Shown in pieces: positions 57,012 to 64,000 of a DNA stretch of 64,000 nt. The notes beneath the pieces are model-generated. The model saw nothing but the letters and a program-made list of their open reading frames with translations. It searched no databases and was not told the DNA's origin. The DNA is from Bacteroidota bacterium (GTDB taxonomy: Bacteria; Bacteroidota; Bacteroidia; Bacteroidales; Paludibacteraceae), in the NCBI GenBank assembly GCA_021779195.1, contig JAJYBB010000003.1, positions 62,001 to 126,000 of the forward strand. The letters run 5' to 3'. Each line of letters starts with the position of its first letter. The stretch's first letter is position 1. The position numbers and the translations under genes are program-made.

Positions 57012-57475
57012 GGCTTTGATATTATGAAAAATTTCAATGAAGTCATTCCAAAAGTAAATTTCAAATTCAAACCGATGATTGTCTAAAGTGCAGACGTTCG
57101 AAGTGCAAATATAGAGTTTAAATAAAGAAAATATTCTTTATTAATACTTTTTATAATAAATAATTCAATAATATATTAAAAATACATCTTGATAGCAGAA
57201 AGGTAATGAAGAAAAAAGAGAGAAAGAATATACTTAATTACCTAATAAATCGAGATTTACATCCAACTCGTATGGCTGTGGAATTTTTTGATTTGAAAAA
57301 ATACATAAATAGATAATTCTGTTATAAAAATGTTTTTTATGCTTTTTTGTAATTACACCCTATCGAATTCAAAGTGTTATCAAACCGGTACAGAGAAAGT
57401 GTAAAATTCTAATTTCAAATCAATTAGCTAAATTTTGATTGAACCTTAAAATAGAAAAAGTTACGTAAGAAAAAA
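57012..57475. other. Intergenic region upstream of the hydrogenase operon
   Basis: 464 nt, very AT-rich, between the inositol-phosphatase family gene and the hydrogenase operon. Apart from the -7 box near its left end I see no ORF, RNA gene or repeat. Its length leaves room for regulator sites. Confidence 0.5.
57106..57113 (-). promoter_or_regulatory. Predicted -7 box of the hydrogenase operon
   Basis: TATATTTG on the minus strand matches TAnnTTTG, 95 nt upstream of the nuoE-like ATG. No clear -33 TTTG. Confidence 0.4.
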
Positions 57476-58303
57476 TTATAAGAATTCGGAAATTTTTATC
57501 AAAATCATTTCGTGTAAAAAAGCATTTGTTGCCACAATTTCCCGACCGAAAAGAAAATTATCCCCGCCCTTGTAGTCCTTCACCTTTCCTCCGGCCTCGC
57601 TCACAATAATTGCTCCAGCGGCAACATCCCAAGGCTTAAGATCATATTCCCAAAAAGCATCGAACCTGCCACAAGCCACATATGCCATATCCGTAGCGGC
57701 CGATCCGAGTCTGCGTACGCCACGCGCACTCATCATTGCCCATTTAAGAAATTCAAGATAACTATCAATGGCGTGAAAATCAGAATATGGGAAACCGGTT
57801 GCCAGTAATGATTCATGCAGATCATTGCGGTGAGAAGTATGAATTGGCTGTCCATTTAAAAAAGCACCTCCGCTTTTCCATGCATAAAAGCATTCATCGC
57901 GACAAATTTCGTAAACAACACCAACTACAATTTCGTCATATTCTTTCAGAGCAATACTAACTGCATATACGGGCACACCTTGAATAAAATTTGTAGTCCC
58001 ATCAAGCGGATCAATAATCCAGTTGAATCGATCTCCCTGTTTAGAAGAAGTACCCTCTTCGGCAATAAATCCTGCTTCCGGAAGCAATATTGATAAGCCG
58101 TTAACAATCTGTATTTCAGCATTTTTATCAACATAACTTACTAAATCGTGAATTCCTTTGTACTCAATTTTATTTTCGTCGAAAATTAATCGTTCTCCTG
58201 CAATAAATTTCCCTGCAAGCTGGGCAATTTCACATGTTTTTTCACAAAGATTCTTGTAATCAGATTCCATCATTATCGTTAAAGTTAATCTGTTAAAATT
58301 CAT
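57476..58303 (-). CDS. Inositol monophosphatase family protein
   Basis: A 275-residue Mg-dependent phosphatase of the IMPase fold. Metal-binding motifs FIAEEG, WIIDPLDGTTNFIQG and the C-terminal WDVAAGAIIVSEAGG are intact. It may act on inositol phosphates, 3'-phosphoadenosine phosphates or other sugar phosphates. The ATG at 58303 overlaps the upstream stop as ATGA, which favours this start over the ATG at 58270. Confidence 0.9.
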   Translation of the reverse strand: MNFNRLTLTIMMESDYKNLCEKTCEIAQLAGKFIAGERLIFDENKIEYKGIHDLVSYVDKNAEIQIVNGLSILLPEAGFIAEEGTSSKQGDRFNWIIDPLDGTTNFIQGVPVYAVSIALKEYDEIVVGVVYEICRDECFYAWKSGGAFLNGQPIHTSHRNDLHESLLATGFPYSDFHAIDSYLEFLKWAMMSARGVRRLGSAATDMAYVACGRFDAFWEYDLKPWDVAAGAIIVSEAGGKVKDYKGGDNFLFGREIVATNAFLHEMILIKISEFL

Positions 58304-58839
58304 TCGTTTTCAGTTGAGCGGTATTTGCGCGTGAGAGGCAATATAGGCAACAGGAAAGGGATATTTAGAATAAAGAATACGGTTTCAAAAAACCAATTGC
58401 TATTTTCGGCTTTCTTTCCTTTCAATCTACTTATAAAAGCATCAAAAGTATTACCGGTCAGATTGCCGAAATAAATCATACGAATCATCATGAAAATGTG
58501 CAAAGCAGTCTCATTTCCATAAACCAATTCAAATTTTTCAGTCATTTCCGGATTTGGATGCCGGTCGGTTTCAGCATAATGCTGGGCATAAAGCAAAGCG
58601 GTTAATTCAAAATCAGAAGCATCGGTTTTGAACTGCAATTGCAATAACCGTTTTACTTCATCGGCAGAAATTCCGGTGGAGGCAGCCTGTTTGGCATGAA
58701 ACCATGAACAATAAACGCATCCATTCACAGCCGTAACCACCGTCATTACCTTTTCCATGAATTTTTTTCCCAATTTAGGATTATGCATGGCTTTTTTAAT
58801 GATGCTTCGATTTTTGAAAAGAAATTTTAAATCGCTCAT
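58300..58839 (-). CDS. Carboxymuconolactone decarboxylase/AhpD-like protein
   Basis: A protein of about 179 residues with the AhpD-like all-helical fold and the redox motif Cys-x-x-Cys in GCVYCSWFHAK, followed by the proton-relay His. It probably acts as a peroxide or thiol-dependent reductase. The C-terminal 30 residues are hydrophobic (FFETVFFILNIPFLLPILPL), suggesting membrane anchoring, which is unusual. The start is uncertain: ATG 58839 (MSDLKFLF) fits the family better; the frame is open to ATG 58893. Confidence 0.8.
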   Translation of the reverse strand: MSDLKFLFKNRSIIKKAMHNPKLGKKFMEKVMTVVTAVNGCVYCSWFHAKQAASTGISADEVKRLLQLQFKTDASDFELTALLYAQHYAETDRHPNPEMTEKFELVYGNETALHIFMMIRMIYFGNLTGNTFDAFISRLKGKKAENSNWFFETVFFILNIPFLLPILPLTRKYRSTENE

Positions 58840-59034
58840 TAAGAGCTCAAAAGTATAGATTTTCTTTTTAAATAGTTGATTGGAATGTATCATTTAGAAG
58901 TTAAAAGTTCAAATACAAGAATTAAGAAAATCAAATACAATACTCTTTTAGAAATAGCCGTTACACCTTCGAAACCAAAAAGCAACTGAAAAGCGAAAAA
59001 GGAGTAATCATGTTGGATTTTAAACTCGAACAAA

Positions 59035-61443
59035 TTATTCGGCTGGCTTTTCTGTGTTTGGTGTTGGTAAATCCTGAACACCCTCCTGTACATCAACCAC
59101 CGAAGTATCAGTAGCTGTAGTATCGGGAGGGAAATAGGTATGGCAATTGTAATCCTTCGAAATTTTCTCCTTTGGTTTAGTAGGAAATTTTCCACGATAT
59201 TGTTTCAAACTTTCATCTTTCAGGACTTTTTCCATAAACATGGCGAAAATTGGCAAAGCGGTACGGCTTCCTTCACCCAACTGACCGGTACGGAAATGGA
59301 CACATCGTTGTTCACCTCCTACCCATGCACCGCCAATCAGCTTGGGAGTAACTCCCATGAACCATGCATCTGAATGATTAGACGAAGTACCAGTTTTACC
59401 TCCGAAATCGGTATTGTAATGAAACAAATCCCATGCCCACAACGCTTGAGTTGTTCCACCGGGTTCAGTCATTCCACCCTTCAACATTTCAGTCATTAGC
59501 CAGGCTGTTTCATAAGGAATAACCTTACGCTGCACGATATTGGGTTGATAAATCACATTCCCGTCTTTATCTTCAATTCTGCTCACCAAAATTGGTTCGT
59601 GATACACCCCTTCATTTACAACCGTGCCATATGAATTGAGAAGTTCGAGCAATGAGACATCTGATGAACCAAGACTGAGCGAAGGTTGTTCCTCAAGTGG
59701 TGTTTTAATACCAAGCAAATGGGCGTATTTAACGATTTCGGGAATTCCTATTTTTTGAGCCACTTGAACTGCAATCGAGTTTATTGAACGCGCAAAAGCA
59801 AGTTTGAGTGTAACGGGGAATCCGAGAAAAGTTCCATTTGCATTACGAGGACTCCACACTTTAGGTTTGCCTTTTTCAACAAAGCTCCAGCTTACAGGTC
59901 TATCGGTAAGCATATCACAAGGAGACATACCGTGCATCATGGCTGCTGTATAAACAAAAAGTTTAAACGTAGACCCGGGCTGACGTTTGGACTGTGCAAC
60001 CTTGTCATATTGCCAGAATTTAAAATCAATATCCCCAACCCAAGCTTTTACATTGCCTGTTCCGGGCTCCATAGCCAGAAAACTTGCATGCATAAAATGA
60101 TTCATATAACGAATTGAATCCATGACGCTCAATGTAGTATCTTTAGCTCCGAGTTTGTAATCGAATACCTTCGTACGATGGGGTTTATTCAAATACTTAA
60201 ATATCGAATCTGTATTGTTGTCGTATTTATCGGCTAACATTTGATACATTTTAGTTTTACGGGCTATATCTTCAATAAAATTCGGAATATCATGATGTTG
60301 TTCATCCTGCCAAGGATTTTGCCCACGCCAATGTTCAAAAAATCGCTGTTGAACTTGCATCATTTGCTTTCTGACAGCTTCTTCAGCATATTTTTGCATA
60401 CGCGAATCGATGGTTACATAAATTTTCAAGCCATCAGAAAATAAGTCATATCCATTTTCTTTTTCCCATTCTGAAAGATATTTTTCCAAATAGGCTCTGA
60501 AATAAAGCGCATCGCCTTCCATCGATTGTTCAATACCAAAGTTTAGGTCAATGGGAATAAGCTTCAGTGAATCACATTGATGTTGAGAAATAATATGATG
60601 AATTACAAGATTTTGAAGCACTACATTTCTCCGTTCAAACGATCGTTTTGGATGTAAAATTGGGCTGTAGTACGAAGTACCTTTTAGCAATCCAACTAAC
60701 AATGCAGATTGCTCGTAATTAAGTTTATCCTGTGTCGTTTTAAAGTACGTTCGTGCAGCTGTATGAATACCGAATGCATTGCTTCCGAAATCAACTGTAT
60801 TGAGGTACATGGTCAAAATATCCTTTTTGCTGTAAAACATTTCCAACTTTACTGCGGCTGTCCATTCTTTCGTTTTTTCAATAATCAGCCGTACACCTGG
60901 TATGTAGCCAAAAAGTCCGGTAGAATATTGATTTCGTGTTTTATACATATTTTTCACCAACTGTTGTGTGATGGTGCTGGCACCCCGTCTCTTACCTTTG
61001 GTCATATCTTTAAGAGCGGCAAACACACCCTGAATATCAATTCCAAAATGATGATAAAAACGTTCATCTTCGGTTGCAATCAAGGTTTTAATCAGAATGG
61101 GTGAAATTTCATCATATTTAACAGGAGTGCGGTTCTCACGAAAATACTTTCCAAGAACTTTACCATCTGAGGTAATAATTTCTGAAGCCACACTTTGTTG
61201 TGGGTTACTAATACTATGCAAACCAGGCGATTTTCCAAATAACCACAAGAAATTAATATCGACAAGAAATAAATAAAGAAAGAATAAAACGATAAAAGAT
61301 AAGAACAGATTGATTATCTTTCGATACCAAACCAGTTCTTTATAACGTTTATAGCGTCTTTTACGCCAACTAATAAATTTATTCAACCAAATGAGGCAAA
61401 ATTTCAACAATATGGTAAACAACGCTTTAATCTTAGTCCACAT
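59035..61443 (-). CDS. Class A penicillin-binding protein (PBP1A type)
   Basis: An 802-residue bifunctional peptidoglycan synthase. Order: cytoplasmic basic tail, one TM helix (about 44-64), GT51 transglycosylase with catalytic Glu125 in ATEDERFYHHFG, and the transpeptidase with Ser491-x-x-Lys494 in GSTFK, SxN in RSINS and Lys683-Thr-Gly in GGKTGTSS. The C-terminus is Thr/Glu/Pro-rich (TATDTSVVDVQEGVQDLPTPN). Length and arrangement match PBP1A of Bacteroidota. Confidence 0.93.
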   Translation of the reverse strand: MWTKIKALFTILLKFCLIWLNKFISWRKRRYKRYKELVWYRKIINLFLSFIVLFFLYLFLVDINFLWLFGKSPGLHSISNPQQSVASEIITSDGKVLGKYFRENRTPVKYDEISPILIKTLIATEDERFYHHFGIDIQGVFAALKDMTKGKRRGASTITQQLVKNMYKTRNQYSTGLFGYIPGVRLIIEKTKEWTAAVKLEMFYSKKDILTMYLNTVDFGSNAFGIHTAARTYFKTTQDKLNYEQSALLVGLLKGTSYYSPILHPKRSFERRNVVLQNLVIHHIISQHQCDSLKLIPIDLNFGIEQSMEGDALYFRAYLEKYLSEWEKENGYDLFSDGLKIYVTIDSRMQKYAEEAVRKQMMQVQQRFFEHWRGQNPWQDEQHHDIPNFIEDIARKTKMYQMLADKYDNNTDSIFKYLNKPHRTKVFDYKLGAKDTTLSVMDSIRYMNHFMHASFLAMEPGTGNVKAWVGDIDFKFWQYDKVAQSKRQPGSTFKLFVYTAAMMHGMSPCDMLTDRPVSWSFVEKGKPKVWSPRNANGTFLGFPVTLKLAFARSINSIAVQVAQKIGIPEIVKYAHLLGIKTPLEEQPSLSLGSSDVSLLELLNSYGTVVNEGVYHEPILVSRIEDKDGNVIYQPNIVQRKVIPYETAWLMTEMLKGGMTEPGGTTQALWAWDLFHYNTDFGGKTGTSSNHSDAWFMGVTPKLIGGAWVGGEQRCVHFRTGQLGEGSRTALPIFAMFMEKVLKDESLKQYRGKFPTKPKEKISKDYNCHTYFPPDTTATDTSVVDVQEGVQDLPTPNTEKPAE

Positions 61444-61992
61444 ACTTTCGATTTAAAATTTGATGCAAAGTTACAGTAAATCATGAAATATCCTCATTTT
61501 TTACTTGTTCAATCCGATAATTTAAACTTAAATTCAACATTTTATAAAAACATTATCTGCAATTTAAGAAATCTGAGGCTCTTTCTGTTTACATAACGAA
61601 TTGGATGATAAAATTATGGGCATAATTTAAAACAAACAATCGACCAAAAATAATAAAGATCTGAATGCGAGTAAAAAACAGTTATTTTCTCAGAGATTTC
61701 AGAAATAATACTGCACAAATATTATTTAACTTCAAATCATTGAAACCTAAGTAGTAAATGCTTCCCATTTTAATCTGGAATCACACTTTGACATAAATAA
61801 GACAAATTTTAGAATAAAAGACCGCTATTATTTGAAAAATGTGCAGAATTAAAATATTAATCCTATTTTGAAAAAAATCGATTTTAGTTGCATGACTCTA
61901 AATTTATATGATTCAGTATTTTATCAACACATTTATTATAAAAAGAGAACCTTGAAAACAATAAAATTATTGCTTTATTTTGGTATCATTGA
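61444..61992. other. AT-rich intergenic region upstream of the PBP gene
   Basis: No intact gene is seen. A 93-codon frame at 61868-62149 is not believable because its downstream half is out of frame with the beta-propeller remnant described next. Confidence 0.4.
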
Positions 61993-62205
61993 ACTTCTAA
62001 AACGACGTCACTTGGCGAAATCTGGAAGACTAATATCGATAAAGGATTCGCAACAGAGTTATTATCAGATAAAAACAAAGGATTTTCGTGTCCTCAAGTT
62101 TCGCCTGATGGAAAATATGTTGATTTGTCGGTTCTACCAATGCAAGTGAAAATAAACCGGCTAATTTAGATTGTGTCCGATTTCAATAAATATAAGTTCT
62201 ATAAT
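61993..62205 (+). pseudogene. Remnant of a TolB/PD40 beta-propeller protein gene
   Basis: Frame 1 reads TSLGEIWKTNIDKG, then FSCPQVSPDGKYV, the signature of a PD40/TolB-like propeller blade. It continues to INR, where the reading passes to another frame (KPANLD, 62154-62171) and returns to frame 1 as IVSDFNKYKFYN. At least two indels and an in-frame TAG interrupt it, and no start codon is present. The fragment is about 70 codons and marks a decayed or deleted gene. Confidence 0.5.
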
Positions 62206-62256
62206 TAACAAAACGAACTTTCCAATATTGGAAAGTTCGTTTTGTTAATTATAGAA
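62197..62256. terminator. 60-bp perfect palindrome, bidirectional terminator of glyS
   Basis: Both 30-nt halves (62197-62226 and 62227-62256) are exact reverse complements with AATATT at the centre. The core AACGAACTTTCC...GGAAAGTTCGTT with adjacent T-run has the shape of an intrinsic terminator, 22 nt past the glyS stop codon on the minus strand. Confidence 0.75.
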
Positions 62257-62277
62257 GTCTAACAGATTAGAACTGAA

Positions 62278-63837
62278 TTATGATAAGGCTGAACCTACAA
62301 TTTCTTTAAACAAATTTTTCATATTCACTAAATCGCCGATAATTTTATGTAAATCGCCAATAGCAACCCGATCCTGTAACATGGAGTCTCGATATCGAAT
62401 TGTAACTGTATCATCTTGCAACGTGAGGTGATCCACAGTAATACAGAATGGCGTTCCAATCGCATCCTGGCGGCGATAGCGTTTCCCGATTGAATCTTTT
62501 TCATCGAAAGCGCATTTAAAATCGAATTTCAGTTGGTCCATAATTTGCCTTGCTTTTTCTGGAAGTCCATCTTTTTTGACCAATGGTAAAATAGCTGCTT
62601 TTATCGGTGCCAAAACTGGCGGTAACATAAGTACCACACGACTATCACCACCTTCGAGAACTTCTTCTTTGTATGAAGCAGCCATAATCGACAGGAAGGT
62701 ACGATCTACGCCAATCGAAGTTTCGATAACGTACGGCGTATACGATTGATTAATTTCGGGATCGAAATATTTAATATTCTTACCTGAAAATTTTTCGTGG
62801 CTGCTTAAATCAAAATCGGTACGCGAGTGAATTCCTTCGACTTCCTTAAAGCCGAAAGGCATTTCAAATTCAATATCAGTAGCTGCATTAGCATAATGCG
62901 CTAATTTGTCATGGTCGTGAAAGCGGTATTTCTGGTCGCCGAGTCCAAGTGCTTTGTGCCATTTCAAACGGAATTCCTTCCAGTGTTCAAACCATTTCAT
63001 TTCTTCACCAGGACGAACAAAGAACTGCATTTCCATTTGTTCAAACTCACGCATACGGAAAATGAACTGACGGGCAACGATTTCGTTACGGAAAGCTTTA
63101 CCAATCTGGCAAATACCAAAGGGAATTTTCATTCGTCCAGTCTTTTGAACGTTCAGAAAATTAACAAATATTCCTTGAGCTGTTTCAGGACGTAGATAGA
63201 TTTTCATTGCACCATCTGCAGTTGAGCCCATCTCGGTTGAGAACATTAAATTAAACTGGCGCACATCAGTCCAATTGCGCGTTCCACTAACCGGACAAAC
63301 TACTTCATAATCTTCGATGATGGTTTTAAGTTCAACAAGGTCATTGTCATTCAAAGCTTTAACAAATCTTCCGTGAATTTCATCCCGTTTAGTCTGATGT
63401 TCCAGAACACGTTCATTCGTAGAGCGAAAAACGGCTTCGTCAAAACTGGCACCAAATCGTTTGGCCGCTTTTTCAATTTCTTTGTTAATCTTATCGTCAT
63501 ACTTTGCCAATAATTCTTCAATAAGCACATCCGCACGATAACGTTTTTTACTGTCTTTGTTGTCAATCAACGGATCGTTGAACGCATCGACATGTCCGGA
63601 AGCTTTCCATGTTGTTGGATGCATAAAAATCGCAGCATCAAGTCCTACAACATTTTCATTGAGCAACACCATGCTGTCCCACCAGTATTTTTTGATATTA
63701 TTTTTGAGTTCAACTCCATTTTGACCATAGTCGTAAACAGCACTCAGACCGTCGTAAATTTCGCTTGAAGGGAATACGAAACCGTATTCCTTGCAGTGCG
63801 CAATCAATTTTTTAAAAACATCTTCTTGTGAAGCCAT
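62278..63837 (-). CDS. glyS: Glycine--tRNA ligase (single-chain, alpha2 type)
   Basis: A 519-residue class II synthetase of the homodimeric eukaryote/archaea-like type, not the alpha2-beta2 type of enterics. Motif 2 region FRNEIVARQFIFRMREFEQMEMQFF, LRPETAQGIFVNF and the C-terminal anticodon-binding domain (PVLAPIKAAILPLVKKDGL...) are present. ATG start at 63837. The 163 nt upstream to the window end carry no visible gene or clear promoter match. Confidence 0.95.
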   Translation of the reverse strand: MASQEDVFKKLIAHCKEYGFVFPSSEIYDGLSAVYDYGQNGVELKNNIKKYWWDSMVLLNENVVGLDAAIFMHPTTWKASGHVDAFNDPLIDNKDSKKRYRADVLIEELLAKYDDKINKEIEKAAKRFGASFDEAVFRSTNERVLEHQTKRDEIHGRFVKALNDNDLVELKTIIEDYEVVCPVSGTRNWTDVRQFNLMFSTEMGSTADGAMKIYLRPETAQGIFVNFLNVQKTGRMKIPFGICQIGKAFRNEIVARQFIFRMREFEQMEMQFFVRPGEEMKWFEHWKEFRLKWHKALGLGDQKYRFHDHDKLAHYANAATDIEFEMPFGFKEVEGIHSRTDFDLSSHEKFSGKNIKYFDPEINQSYTPYVIETSIGVDRTFLSIMAASYKEEVLEGGDSRVVLMLPPVLAPIKAAILPLVKKDGLPEKARQIMDQLKFDFKCAFDEKDSIGKRYRRQDAIGTPFCITVDHLTLQDDTVTIRYRDSMLQDRVAIGDLHKIIGDLVNMKNLFKEIVGSALS

Positions 63838-64000
63838 ATAGTTGATTTACAATTAAATTTTATCCTTGTTATTAAACACATCAACATTCTTGATTATTCG
63901 TGAAATGTCAGCACTTAAAATATTTAGTTTTAAACAAAATGTATTCAATGCGACCATTCATCTATTCAAATCGATGACATAATTTTCATTATCAGTAGAA

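Noticed and set aside
58890-59195. 101-codon open frame next to the AhpD-like gene
   Set aside because: Its first half overlaps the 3' end of the class A PBP gene in another frame and it matches no family.
61868-62149. 93-codon open frame
   Set aside because: The downstream half is out of frame with a clear PD40-like peptide in the same DNA, so it is not the coding frame.

Overview
The window is a chromosomal segment of a member of the Bacteroidota, most likely order Bacteroidales. Several signs agree: a hybrid two-component regulator beside polysaccharide-degradation genes, GldE/GldD and a type IX secretion (T9SS) plug protein, T9SS-type C-terminal sorting domains, -7 boxes of the form TAnnTTTG, and the syntenic block rpsU - tyrosine recombinase - hpf - tRNAs - tuf - tRNA-Trp - secE - nusG - rplKAJL - rpoBC. 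Genus cannot be fixed from the sequence alone.

Positions 1-26.8 kb are mainly a plant-glycan locus, best read as degradation of type II arabinogalactan and other L-arabinose-rich polymers. A GH30 enzyme (cut by the left edge), a GH51 arabinofuranosidase and a GH2 beta-galactosidase form one operon. After upp and an acyl-CoA ligase on the other strand comes the L-arabinose pathway araD-araA-araB, with a convincing promoter and an 8-bp inverted-repeat operator candidate. A small acyl-CoA thioesterase/C_GCAxxG pair follows, then a large HTCS regulator and a divergent stand-alone AraC-type DNA-binding domain. Then come three large secreted proteins: a DUF1680 (GH127/GH146) beta-L-arabinofuranosidase, a GH27 enzyme whose active site suggests beta-L-arabinopyranosidase, and a LamG/CBM protein. 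All three end in T9SS-like sorting domains, unlike the first three hydrolases. No SusC/SusD pair and no sugar transporter lie in the window.

Positions 26.9-41.8 kb, all on the minus strand, hold the core transcription/translation block with five tRNAs. There is a terminator/promoter overlap between hpf and the tRNA-tuf unit, and a hairpin with a U-run between rplL and rpoB.

Positions 42.3-53.4 kb hold housekeeping and envelope genes: T9SS plug, aspartate kinase, a secreted endonuclease/phosphatase-fold protein, a DUF1460 amidase-like protein, a LutA-like Fe-S protein, a DUF2007-universal stress fusion, gldE-gldD, a phosphopantetheinyl transferase, and a geranylgeranylglyceryl-phosphate synthase homologue. 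Positions 52.8-57 kb hold a trimeric NAD-linked [FeFe] hydrogenase with a DUF2148 ferredoxin-like protein. Positions 57.5-63.8 kb hold an inositol-phosphatase family protein, an AhpD-like protein, a class A PBP, a decayed beta-propeller pseudogene, a 60-bp perfect palindrome, and glyS.

I saw no CRISPR array, insertion sequence, prophage or anti-phage system. Nothing here is clearly a wholly new system. The most interesting points are the altered GH27 active site with nested NPCBM domains, the split in secretion signals within the arabinogalactan locus, the isolated AraC output domain, and several RNA-level control structures.
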